Shown in pieces: positions 27,167 through 35,658 of a stretch of DNA of 64,000 nt. The notes beneath the pieces are model-generated. The model was not told the origin of the DNA. It did no database searches and was given only the letters and a program-made list of their open reading frames with translations. Position numbers and translations under genes: made by a program. How positions within the stretch are numbered: the stretch's first letter is position 1; every line of letters begins with the position of its first letter. The stretch spans positions 239,720 through 303,719 of the forward strand of contig NZ_KQ948024.1 of the NCBI RefSeq assembly GCF_001513965.1. Direction: 5' to 3'. The DNA comes from Streptomyces cellostaticus (lineage in GTDB: Bacteria > Actinomycetota > Actinomycetes > Streptomycetales > Streptomycetaceae).

Positions 27167-30100
27167 CTAGGAATGCGAGCGCAGCAGCGTCCGCATCGTC
27201 CGCATCGCCACCGACAGGTTGGCGAGGTCGAAGGAGTCCGAACCGCGGATCTCCTCCAGGGTGGTGCGCGCCCGGCTCAGGATCGCCGTGTTCTTCTGCT
27301 CCCAGGCCTGGTAGCGCTGCTCGGGAGTCGCGGTGCCGTTACCGGCCGCGAGGATGTCGGCTGTGAGCGCCGAGTGGGCCGCGTACAGGTCCTCACGGAT
27401 GGAGGCGCGGGCCATCGACTGCCAGCGGTCGGCGCGGGGCAGCTCGATGATGCGGTCCATCAGCTGCGTGATGTTGAGCCGGTCGGCGAGGTCGTAGTAG
27501 ACCTCGGCGACGTCCAGCGGCTCCTTGCCCATGCGGTCGGCCACCGAGACGATGTCCAGCGCCGGGAAGGCGGAGGAGAACCCGGCCACGCGGGTGGCCA
27601 GCTCGTCCGGGACGCCCGCCTCGGACAGCTCGTCGTACACGTGCTGGTACCACTCCAGGTCCGCGCCGCGCAGCAGCTTGGGCATCTCCTGCCACACCTG
27701 CTCGACCCGCTCGGCGAAGAACTCGACGGTCTTGGCGAGTTCGAGCGGCTGCGGCCGGTTGTTCAGCAGCCAGCGCGTGCCGCGCTCGACCAGACGGCGC
27801 GAGTGCAGCCGGATCCGGGTCTGGACGGCCGCGTCGACCTTGTTGTCCAGCTCCTCGACCGCGTCCCACACCGGCGCCGAGCGGAAGATCGCACGGGCCG
27901 CGGTCTGGGCGCGGACGATCTCCTCCAGCGAGGCGCCGGTCTCCTCGCGCAGACGGTGCAGGTACGTCGTACCGCCCGTGTTGACCGTGTCGTTGACCAG
28001 CACGGTCGTGGTGATCTCACGGCGCAGCGGGTGGCTGTCCACGGCGTCCGCGAACCGCTCGCGCAGCGGCGTCGGGAAGTAGGCGTGCAGCAGGCTGCGC
28101 AGATACGGGTCGTCCGGCAGCGAGGTGTGCAGCAGCTCCTCGGCGACCGTGATCTTCGTGTACGCCAGCAGCACGGCCGTCTCCGGACCGGTCAGGCCCT
28201 GGCCCTGGCCGAGGCGCTCGCGGATCTGCCGGTCGGTGGGCAGGAACTCCAGCGCCCGGTCCAGGTGGCCCTCGCGGACCATGTGCCGGATGAACCGCTG
28301 CTGCGCGTGCAGCATGTCCTTGGACTGGAAGAGGGCGTTGGCCAGCGCCGTGTTCTGCGCGTAGTTGTTGCGCAGCACCAGCGCGCCGACCTCGTCGGTC
28401 ATCTCGGCGAGCAGCTTGTTGCGCTGCTTGACGGTCATGTCGCCGTCCGCGACCAGGCCGTTCAGCAGGATCTTGATGTTCACCTCGTGGTCGGAGGTGT
28501 CCACGCCGGCGCTGTTGTCGATCGCGTCGGTGTTGATCCGGCCGCCGTGCAGCGCAAACTCGATGCGGCCGAGCTGGGTCAGGCCCAGGTTGCCGCCCTC
28601 GCCGACGACCTTGACGCGCAGGTCGCGGCCGTCGACGCGGATGGCGTCGTTGGCCTTGTCGCCGACGTCGGCGTTGGACTCCGCCGACGACTTCACGTAC
28701 GTACCGATGCCGCCGTTCCACAGCAGGTCCACCGGCGCGTGGAAGATCGCCTTCATCAGGTCGGCCGGGGTCATCTTGGAGATCTTCTCCTCGATGCCCA
28801 GCGCCTCGCGGATGTGCGCGTTGAGCGGGATCGCCTTGGCGGTGCGCGGGAAGATCCCGCCGCCCGCCGACAGCAGCTCGGTGTTGTACTCCGCCCAGCT
28901 GGAGCGGGGCAGCTCGAACAGGCGGCGGCGCTCGGCGTAGGAGGTGGCCGCGTCCGGGTTCGGGTCGAGGAAGATGTGCCGGTGGTCGAAGGCGGCGACC
29001 AGGCGGATGTGCTCGCTCAGCAGCATGCCGTTACCGAACACGTCACCGGACATGTCACCGATGCCGACGACCGTGAAGTCCTCGGTCTGCGTGTCCACGC
29101 CCAGCTCGCGGAAGTGCCGCTTGACGGACTCCCAGGCGCCGCGCGCGGTGATGCCCATGCCCTTGTGGTCGTAGCCCGCGCTGCCGCCGGAGGCGAAGGC
29201 GTCGCCGAGCCAGAAGTTGTACTTCTCGGCGACCCCGTTGGCGATGTCGGAGAACGTCGCCGTGCCCTTGTCGGCCGCGACCACCAGGTAGGTGTCGTCG
29301 CCGTCGTGGCGCACCACGTCCTGCGGCGGCACGACCTCGCCGGCCACCATGTTGTCGGTGATGTCGAGCAGTGCCGAGATGAACGTCTTGTAGCTGGCGA
29401 TGCCCTCGGCCAGCCACGCGTCCCGGTCCACGCTCGGGTCCGGCAGCTGCTTGGCGACGAAGCCGCCCTTGGCGCCGACCGGCACGATGACGGTGTTCTT
29501 CACCATCTGCGCCTTGACCAGGCCGAGGATCTCGGTGCGGAAGTCCTCACGGCGGTCCGACCAGCGCAGGCCGCCGCGCGCGACCTTGCCGAAGCGCAGG
29601 TGCACGCCCTCGACGCGCGGCGAGTACACCCAGATCTCGTACGCCGGGCGCGGCGCGGGCAGGTCCGGGATGGCCTGCGGGTCGAACTTCATGGACACGT
29701 ACTCGTGCGGCCGGCCGCCGAGCGCCTCCTGGAAGAAGTTCGTGCGCAGGGTCGCCTTGATGACGGTCAGGAAGGAGCGCAGGATGCGGTCCTCGTCCAG
29801 GCTCGCCACCTGGTCCAGGGCCGCCTCCAGCTCCTCCAGCAGGGCGTCCACGATCTCCAGGCCGGCCTTCTGCCGGTCCGGGGACATCCGCGCCTCGAAC
29901 AGGGAGACGAGGAGCCGGGTGGTGTGGACGTTGTTGCGGAGGGTGTCCTCCATGTAGTCCTGGCTGAAGGTGGAGCCGGCCTGCCGCAGGTACTTGGCGT
30001 ACGCCCGCAGCACCATCGCCTGCCGCCAGGTGAGCCCGGAGCTCAGCACGAGGGAGTTGAAGCCGTCGTTCTCGGCCTCGCCGGTCCAGGTCGCGGCGAA

Positions 30101-32110
30101 CGCGTCCTGGAAGCGCTCACGGGCGTCGTCGCCGAGGTACTCGCCGTTGCCGCCGCCCGGCGCCTTCGGCATGCGCAGGCCGAAGTCGTAGATCCACGCG
30201 GTGGTGCGGTCCGCGCAGCGCAGCTCGTACGGCCGCTCGTCGGTGACCTCGACGCCGAGCTTGCTCAGCACGGGCAGCACGTGGGAGAGGGAGACCGAGC
30301 CGCCCTTCTGGTAGATCTTGAAGCGGCGCTCCCCGGGCGCGGCGCCCACCGGCTCGTACAGGCTCAGCGAGAAGGCCTTGTCCTCGCTCAGCTGCTCCAG
30401 GTGGACGAGGTCGGCGACCGCGGAACGCGGGCTGTGGTCGGCCTTGTAGCCCTCGGGGAAGGCGTTGCCGTAGCGGCGCAGCACCTCGGCCGCGTGCTCC
30501 TCGCCGCACTCGGCGGTCAGCGCCTCGGCGAAGGCGTCGGCCCAGGAGCGGGCGGCCTCCACCAGGCGGGCCTCGATGCGGTCCTTGTCGGCGTCCGACA
30601 GCTCGGGCAGCTCGGTGCCCGGCGGGACACGGACGACGAAGTGCAGCCGGGACAGGATCGACTCGGTGTTCCAGGCGGTGAAGTCGACGCTGACGCCGCC
30701 GAGCTCCTCCTTCAGGATGTCGATGATCCGCAGCCGGACACCGGTGGTGTAGCGGTCCCGCGGGAGGTAGACGAGGGCCGAGTAGTAGCGGCCGTATTCG
30801 TCCTGGCGCAGGTACAGCCTCAGCCGGCGGCGCTCCTGCAGGTAGAGGACGCTCGTGGAGATGGACTGCAGCTCGGCGGGCGGGGTCTGGAACAGCTCGT
30901 CGCGCGGGTAGGTCTCCAGGATCTGGAGCAGGTCGCGGCCGTCGTGGCTGTTGGGCGAGAACCCGGCGCGCTCCAGGACCTCGTCCACCTTGCGGCGGAT
31001 GACCGGGACGCGGCGGACGGACTCGGTGTACGCGGCGGAGGAGAACAGGCCGAGGAAGCGGCGCTCGCCGACGACGCTGCCGTCCGCGTCGAACTTCTTG
31101 ACGCCGATGTAGTCCAGATACGACGGCCGGTGCACGGTGGCCCGGCTGTTGGCCTTGGTCAGCACGAGCAGCTTGTGCTCGCGGGCCTTGGCGCGGGCGT
31201 CGGCCGGGAGCCGCTCGAAGGAGGGGCTGACCGGGTGCTGGTCGTCCTCGGAGTGGTGCGGGTCGGCGCGCAGGATGCCGAGGCCGGTGCCGGGCACGGC
31301 GGCGAGCGTGTCGTCGTCGCGCAGCTGGTACTCGCGGTAGCCGAGGAAGGTGAAGTGGTCGGCGGACAGCCAGCGCAGCAGTTCGCGGGCCTCCTCGACC
31401 TCGGGCCCGGGCAGGTCGGCCGGCCTGGGCTCGCTCGCCAGGTCGTCGGAGATCCGGGTCGCCGCTTCCCGCATCTTCTCCCAGTCCTCGACGGCCTCAC
31501 GGACGTCCGAGAGGACGCGCAGCAGGTCGACGGAGATCTGCTTCAGGTCGGCGCGGTCGGTCTCCCGGTCGATCTCGACGTGGATCCAGGACTCGATGTG
31601 CGCATCGTGCGGGAGGTCGCCGATGGGCGCGGTGGGCAGCACCTCGATGAGCTTGCCGGTGAGGTCGCGCCGGACGACGATCTGCGGGTGGATGACGACG
31701 TGGATGCCACGTCCCTGCCGGGTCAGTTCGTTGGTGACCGAGTCGACGAGGAAGGGCATGTCGTCGGTGACGACTTCCACGACGGTGTGGCTGCACGTCC
31801 AGCCGTTCTCTTCCACGGTCGGGGTGTGCACCCGGACGTTCGCGGTGCCCTGGGGACGGTTCTCGGCGAGACGGTAGTGCGAGACCGCGGCACCGAAGAC
31901 GTCGACCGGGTCGCGGTCGGTGAGGTCTTCCGGGGCGGTGTGCAGGTAGTAGCGCTGGAGGAACGCGAGCACGGACTCGCTGTCGGGGGTGCCGGCCGTG
32001 CCCTCGCTCGTCGTCCCGGTCGGTAGGTGCCCCCCGACCGGGCTGTGCTCAGCTACCCGGGCGGCCCGTTCGAGCAGCTCGGCCTTGGCTTCGTCCAGCT
32101 TGGTCTGCAT
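27167..32110 (-). CDS. gdhB: NAD-specific glutamate dehydrogenase, large (about 180 kDa) type
   Basis: A 1647-residue cytoplasmic enzyme oxidising glutamate to 2-oxoglutarate and ammonia with NAD. The size and the long N-terminal regulatory part mark the large class first described in Streptomyces clavuligerus. The catalytic core is recognisable around GGLRWSDRREDFRTEILGLV, then VPVGAKGGFVAKQLP, and the nucleotide-binding region near VVGIGDMSGDVFGNGMLLS. ATG 32110 has GAGGA just upstream; a longer frame begins in sequence without one. It is a single-gene unit closed by the hairpin at 27117. A 1617-codon open frame on the opposite strand is a composition effect. Confidence 0.96.
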   Translation of the reverse strand: MQTKLDEAKAELLERAARVAEHSPVGGHLPTGTTSEGTAGTPDSESVLAFLQRYYLHTAPEDLTDRDPVDVFGAAVSHYRLAENRPQGTANVRVHTPTVEENGWTCSHTVVEVVTDDMPFLVDSVTNELTRQGRGIHVVIHPQIVVRRDLTGKLIEVLPTAPIGDLPHDAHIESWIHVEIDRETDRADLKQISVDLLRVLSDVREAVEDWEKMREAATRISDDLASEPRPADLPGPEVEEARELLRWLSADHFTFLGYREYQLRDDDTLAAVPGTGLGILRADPHHSEDDQHPVSPSFERLPADARAKAREHKLLVLTKANSRATVHRPSYLDYIGVKKFDADGSVVGERRFLGLFSSAAYTESVRRVPVIRRKVDEVLERAGFSPNSHDGRDLLQILETYPRDELFQTPPAELQSISTSVLYLQERRRLRLYLRQDEYGRYYSALVYLPRDRYTTGVRLRIIDILKEELGGVSVDFTAWNTESILSRLHFVVRVPPGTELPELSDADKDRIEARLVEAARSWADAFAEALTAECGEEHAAEVLRRYGNAFPEGYKADHSPRSAVADLVHLEQLSEDKAFSLSLYEPVGAAPGERRFKIYQKGGSVSLSHVLPVLSKLGVEVTDERPYELRCADRTTAWIYDFGLRMPKAPGGGNGEYLGDDARERFQDAFAATWTGEAENDGFNSLVLSSGLTWRQAMVLRAYAKYLRQAGSTFSQDYMEDTLRNNVHTTRLLVSLFEARMSPDRQKAGLEIVDALLEELEAALDQVASLDEDRILRSFLTVIKATLRTNFFQEALGGRPHEYVSMKFDPQAIPDLPAPRPAYEIWVYSPRVEGVHLRFGKVARGGLRWSDRREDFRTEILGLVKAQMVKNTVIVPVGAKGGFVAKQLPDPSVDRDAWLAEGIASYKTFISALLDITDNMVAGEVVPPQDVVRHDGDDTYLVVAADKGTATFSDIANGVAEKYNFWLGDAFASGGSAGYDHKGMGITARGAWESVKRHFRELGVDTQTEDFTVVGIGDMSGDVFGNGMLLSEHIRLVAAFDHRHIFLDPNPDAATSYAERRRLFELPRSSWAEYNTELLSAGGGIFPRTAKAIPLNAHIREALGIEEKISKMTPADLMKAIFHAPVDLLWNGGIGTYVKSSAESNADVGDKANDAIRVDGRDLRVKVVGEGGNLGLTQLGRIEFALHGGRINTDAIDNSAGVDTSDHEVNIKILLNGLVADGDMTVKQRNKLLAEMTDEVGALVLRNNYAQNTALANALFQSKDMLHAQQRFIRHMVREGHLDRALEFLPTDRQIRERLGQGQGLTGPETAVLLAYTKITVAEELLHTSLPDDPYLRSLLHAYFPTPLRERFADAVDSHPLRREITTTVLVNDTVNTGGTTYLHRLREETGASLEEIVRAQTAARAIFRSAPVWDAVEELDNKVDAAVQTRIRLHSRRLVERGTRWLLNNRPQPLELAKTVEFFAERVEQVWQEMPKLLRGADLEWYQHVYDELSEAGVPDELATRVAGFSSAFPALDIVSVADRMGKEPLDVAEVYYDLADRLNITQLMDRIIELPRADRWQSMARASIREDLYAAHSALTADILAAGNGTATPEQRYQAWEQKNTAILSRARTTLEEIRGSDSFDLANLSVAMRTMRTLLRSHS

Positions 32111-32697
32111 TGTCCTCTGGCTCCTGTCGCGCGCCGTTGCGTGACGTAGAAGGAAGTACGGTCCCTCCCCCTGCGACATGACGCCACGGCCCGGGGTGTC
32201 CGGTCCGTTCCGACGCTATGCCGCGAGGTGAGATGAGCGGGGGGCATTCGGCCATTCTCGGCTCGCCCAAGGGATGTGACGCTGCTCTCGGCACCGACGT
32301 GTCCCGGGCCGTGCTCGGCGTCCTGGGGGCTTCCGCGCCCCCGTCCCGCCCGCGAAGACCAGCGACCGCCGCCCGGTCACGGAGGTACTCCGTGCAACCC
32401 GGGCGCAGGGCAGGGGCAGGAGAGCCCCCGCGAGATATCGCGCTGATCACGCCACAAGGCTATCGCTCCTTACCCGGGGCCCGTCATGAGCCGTATGTGT
32501 ACAAAACAGTGGGGAGAACTTTGACGTTCTGCACAGCGCCATGGAGGGGCCCGGTGGCGTATCCGGTCGCGCCCGAGGGCCCCGGGCCACACTCTGAAAG
32601 CGACGGGCCCTCTTGGCAAGCACGCCCTGCGGAGGCACGTTTCCAGGACAGCGCCCGTCCCCCGCCGAGGGGCCGTGCCCGTGCAGGAGGAGCCGAC
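32111..32697. other. 587-bp intergenic region, no gene seen
   Basis: This lies between divergent genes and should hold both promoters. The open plus-strand frame through it lacks a start site and coding character before 32698. An AT-richer stretch at 32490-32535 contains GTGTACAAAACAGTGGGGAG and a small inverted repeat AGAAC-TTTGAC-GTTCT, which includes a TTGACG that could be a -35 element. This is weak evidence only. Confidence 0.4.
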
Positions 32698-33264
32698 ATG
32701 CCCGCGAAGATCCTCATCATCACCGGCGACGCAGCGGAGTCCCTGGAAGTCCTGTACCCCTACCAGCGCCTGCGCGAGGAGGGCTACGACGTCGATGTCG
32801 CGGCCCCCACCCGCAAGACGCTCCGGTTCGTCGTCCACGACTTCGAACCCGGTTACGACACCTACACCGAGAAGCCCGGCTACACCTGGCCCGCCGACCT
32901 CGCCTTCTCCGAGGTCGACCCCGGTCAGTACGCGGCCCTCGTCATCCCCGGCGGCCGGGCCCCCGAGTACCTGCGCAACGACCCCGAACTGCGCAAGATC
33001 CTCAAGGCGTTCTTCGACGCGGACAAGCCGGTCGCCCAGATCTGCCACGGGCCTCTGCTCACCGCCGCGGTCGACAGCCTGCGTGGCCGTCGGGTCACCG
33101 CCTACCCCGCCCTGGAACTCGACATGCAGGCGGCCGGAGCACACTTCGAGGACACCGAGACAGTGGTCGACGGCACCCTGATCTCGGCCCGCGCCTGGCC
33201 GGACCACCCAGCGTGGATGCGAGAGTTCCTGACGGTACTGCGGGCAAAGGCACCGGCGAGCTGA
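32698..33264 (+). CDS. DJ-1/PfpI family protein
   Basis: A 188-residue single-domain protein of the glutamine-amidotransferase-like fold. The nucleophile elbow is AQICHGPLL (C116, H117), with an acidic residue near the N-terminus (E14 or E17) and GG in VIPGGRAPEYLR. Members include PfpI-type proteases and DJ-1-like deglycases or chaperones; the sequence alone does not separate them. ATG 32698 follows GGAGGAG. A repeat-containing intergenic region and the convergent HAD gene follow. Confidence 0.9.
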   Translation: MPAKILIITGDAAESLEVLYPYQRLREEGYDVDVAAPTRKTLRFVVHDFEPGYDTYTEKPGYTWPADLAFSEVDPGQYAALVIPGGRAPEYLRNDPELRKILKAFFDADKPVAQICHGPLLTAAVDSLRGRRVTAYPALELDMQAAGAHFEDTETVVDGTLISARAWPDHPAWMREFLTVLRAKAPAS

Positions 33265-33326
33265 GCTGCGCGGCTGCGGCCACCCTGTGCCGCCGTTGAA
33301 CTGCGGACCGCTGCGCGGCTGCGGGT

Positions 33327-33366
33327 GCGTGGGGGCTGGTCGCGCAGTTCCCCACGCCCCTTTGGG
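33327..33366. repeat. Dispersed GCGCAGTTCCCC-type intergenic repeat
   Basis: GCGTGGGG at 33327 pairs with CCCCACGC at 33350, and CGCCCC-TTT-GGGGCG gives a second small stem. It shares GCGCAGTTCCCC and CGCCCCTTT with the hairpins at 18231 and 24893. Placed between convergent genes, it probably also acts as a terminator. Confidence 0.75.
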
Positions 33367-33392
33367 GCGCTCAGCTGCGCCTCACAGCCCAG

Positions 33393-34061
33393 CTACGCGG
33401 CTATTCGCTCCGCCTCCGCCACCGCCTCGGTCAACGTATCCACCACCGGTACCCCGACCTCCTCCAGACTGGCCCGGCTGTGCGACCCCCCGGTGTACAG
33501 CACAGCCCGCGCCCCCACATGCCGCGCCGCCACCGCATCATCCGCGGCATCCCCGATCACCACGGTCCGCGCAGCCTCCACCGCCCCGCTCAGCGCCTCC
33601 AGATGCCGCACCATGTGCTCGGCCTTGCTGCCGCCGGACGGCCCCGTACGCCCGTCGACCCGCACGAAGTGCCCCTCGATCCCGAAGCCGCGCACCAGCG
33701 GCACCAGCTCCTCGTGCCCGTACATGCTCAGCAGCGACTGGCTGTGCCCCGACGACCGCCACCCCGCAAGCAGCTCGGCCGCCCCCGCGGTCAGCCCGCA
33801 GCGGACCCGGTGCTCCGCGTAGTACCGGTGGAAGACGCCGTCCATCTGCTCCCACTCGGCATCCGTCGGAAGCCGGCCGAGCAGCCGCTCGTAGAACTTC
33901 GGCACCGGCACGCAGTACAGCGCCCGGTACTCCTCCAGCGTGATCGGCGCCAGCCCCAGCTCGGCGAAGGCTGCGTTCGTCGCCCCGATGATCGCGTCAT
34001 TGTCGTGGAACAGCGTCCCGTTCCAGTCCCAGACAATGTGTGCGCTTCCGTGCATCCCCAT
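33393..34061 (-). CDS. HAD-superfamily hydrolase (phosphoglycolate phosphatase-like)
   Basis: A 222-residue phosphatase-like protein. HAD motif I is VWDWNGTLFHDN, motif II LSMYG, the motif III lysine is in GGSKAEH, and motif IV is VIGDAADDAVAA. The cap is helical and inserted after motif I. Motif I has Asn at the second position usually held by Asp (DxD becomes DWN), a variant I recall from actinobacterial relatives; it may alter the acid/base step. ATG 34061 and ATG 34055 are both possible. The substrate is unknown. Confidence 0.85.
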   Translation of the reverse strand: MGMHGSAHIVWDWNGTLFHDNDAIIGATNAAFAELGLAPITLEEYRALYCVPVPKFYERLLGRLPTDAEWEQMDGVFHRYYAEHRVRCGLTAGAAELLAGWRSSGHSQSLLSMYGHEELVPLVRGFGIEGHFVRVDGRTGPSGGSKAEHMVRHLEALSGAVEAARTVVIGDAADDAVAARHVGARAVLYTGGSHSRASLEEVGVPVVDTLTEAVAEAERIAA

Positions 34062-34120
34062 GCCAAAAACCGTACCCGCCCCCACTGACAATCACGGCGG
34101 ACGATCCGGCCGGGGACCGG

Positions 34121-34633
34121 TCAGGCCAGGTCCACCAGGTTGGGAATCTCCTGCGTGGCGTACCACAGCAGCTCGTGATCGTCGGCCCCGTCCACGACGA
34201 ACTGCGCATCGTCGTCCCCGCCGTCGGCCGCCTCCAGCGCCTGGGCCGCCGCGGCGACATCGGCCTCCGCGTCATCGGCGTCGACATGCACCGCGGCCGC
34301 CTTCGCGAGCGCCACCGTACCGGCCACGGTCACCTCGCCGAGCGCGGCCGGATCGAGCCCTCGGTCCGGGTCGGCCGTAGCGGCGCCGTCGGGCACGTCG
34401 ACGGCGACCACGACCCGGCGCCGTGCTGCACCCGGGTCGGCCGCCAGCAGCCGCAGCGAGGCCTGCGCGGCCCGGCTGAGTGCCGCGTACTCCAGCTCCT
34501 CGATGTCGTCGGAGAGGTACCACTCACGCAACGCGGGCGTGACGGCATACGCGACGAAGGGGCCGCTCCCCAGCTCTCCCGTCTTGTGCGCCTCGGCGAG
34601 CCCGGGGAGGGTCAGGGGGACGTAGACGCGCAT
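34121..34633 (-). CDS. Conserved actinobacterial protein (DUF6912-like)
   Basis: A 170-residue soluble acidic protein beginning MRVYVPLTLPGLAEAHKTGE and ending in an Asp-rich part with HELLWYATQEIPNLVDLA. I recognise the pattern from actinobacterial genomes, where it is always annotated as unknown. ATG 34633 has AGGAAAGAGC upstream. There is no catalytic motif, membrane segment or cysteine pair. It lies 59 bp upstream of the HAD gene on the same strand, so the two may be cotranscribed. Confidence 0.8.
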   Translation of the reverse strand: MRVYVPLTLPGLAEAHKTGELGSGPFVAYAVTPALREWYLSDDIEELEYAALSRAAQASLRLLAADPGAARRRVVVAVDVPDGAATADPDRGLDPAALGEVTVAGTVALAKAAAVHVDADDAEADVAAAAQALEAADGGDDDAQFVVDGADDHELLWYATQEIPNLVDLA

Positions 34634-34964
34634 GGCTGGCCGCTCTTTCCTGTCAAAGGCTCCGCTGAGGCCCGGGGAGGGCGGCTGACGCGTCTCCCGA
34701 CGGGCCTTCAGGATACGTGCGGCCGTCCCCTTTCGGGTCCCCGCCCGCACCCCCGGACGCGTCCACCCGACGCCCCGCACCTCACCCGGTCCCGCCGCTT
34801 GACCACGGGGTTTTCCGGGTCCTCCCTAACTCGGATAGGTGAACATTCTCGCCCCTTCACCACCCGCCCCGCCTTCCTTGCGCGGCCCGCCTCCACCCCC
34901 GTACAAGATCCCCACCAGCGAGTTACCGCCCGGTACGTTCCGGGCCCGCCGAACGGGGACCCCC

Positions 34965-35450
34965 ATGAACAAGGTCATGAGCCGCACTCCTCAGCCCCGC
35001 CCGCGCCACCGCCCTCCGACCCGCCACGACTCCCGCCGCCCGGGCAGCGCCCCGCCCCGCAACCCCGTCCGGGGCAGGGCCGGTACGACGCCGCAGACGG
35101 CCCTGGGACAGCCGCGCCCCACCGACCTCTTCGCCGACCGCCTGCTGGCCGTCCTCAGCGGTCAGCGCCCCGTCCACTGGATGCTCCGGTACACCGCGGG
35201 CCGCGCCTACGACGACCTCGCCCGCCTCGCCGAACGCGGCCCCCTGCGCGCCCACGGCTCGCGCCCCGTCGTCAGCGACATCGGCTACTACGTCCCCCGC
35301 ACCGGCGCCCTCGAGGTCTTCGCCCGCATCGCCTCCGGCGACCGGCTGCGCGCCATGGCCTTCCGCCTGGAACGCGGCGAAGACCACCGCTGGCGCTGCA
35401 CCGCGGTAGAACTGGGCGGCTCGAGTCACCCTCACACACCCGAGGACTAA
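34965..35450 (+). CDS. Rv3235-family conserved protein
   Basis: About 161 residues. The first 55 or so are a basic Pro/Arg-rich, probably disordered stretch. A compact domain follows: DLFADRLLAVLSGQRPVHWM, then LRYTAGRAYDDLARLAERGP. That block matches my memory of the mycobacterial Rv3235 family, whose gene also lies near secA. Function is unknown. ATG 34965 follows GGGGA; ATG 34977 is an alternative. It converges on secA with two repeats and a terminator between them. Confidence 0.75.
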   Translation: MNKVMSRTPQPRPRHRPPTRHDSRRPGSAPPRNPVRGRAGTTPQTALGQPRPTDLFADRLLAVLSGQRPVHWMLRYTAGRAYDDLARLAERGPLRAHGSRPVVSDIGYYVPRTGALEVFARIASGDRLRAMAFRLERGEDHRWRCTAVELGGSSHPHTPED

Positions 35451-35461
35451 CAGCTGCGGGC

Positions 35462-35583
35462 AGCCACGCACGTAGCTGCGGGCAGTAGTGCCGCTGGGGC
35501 GGCACGGGGGGGCGCAGGGGCACCCGGCAAGCGCGGGCAAGCGAAACCCACCCCCGCCCAGCCCCAGCACCGGGCACCGGGCA
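35462..35583. repeat. Dispersed intergenic repeat, copy B
   Basis: Contains GCTGCGGGCAGTAGTGCCGC, GGGGCGGCACGG, GGGGCACCCGG and CCACCCCCGCCCAGCCCCAG followed by CACCGGGCA, in the same order as copy A at 24948-25078. A short additional GCTGCGGGCAG lies at 35453. Confidence 0.75.
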
Positions 35584-35602
35584 GCACCACCCCACCCAAG
35601 CC

Positions 35603-35636
35603 GAAGGGCCGGGCTCCAAAGGAGACCCGGCCCTTC
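35603..35636. terminator. Hairpin terminator downstream of secA
   Basis: GAAGGGCCGGG pairs with CCCGGCCCTTC, with an inner CTCC-AAA-GGAG stem. It sits 23 bp past the secA stop. Confidence 0.85.
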
Positions 35637-35658
35637 ACAACGGCTCAAGCACCGCAGG

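Noticed and set aside
27173..32026. A 1617-codon plus-strand open frame opposite the glutamate dehydrogenase gene
   Set aside because: High-GC antisense shadow. Composition is biased to Arg/Gly/Val/Leu without motifs, while the opposite strand encodes a complete known enzyme.
32218..32697. N-terminal extension of the DJ-1/PfpI protein in the same open frame
   Set aside because: A strong GGAGGAG precedes ATG 32698, the family starts there, and the upstream part has no coding character.
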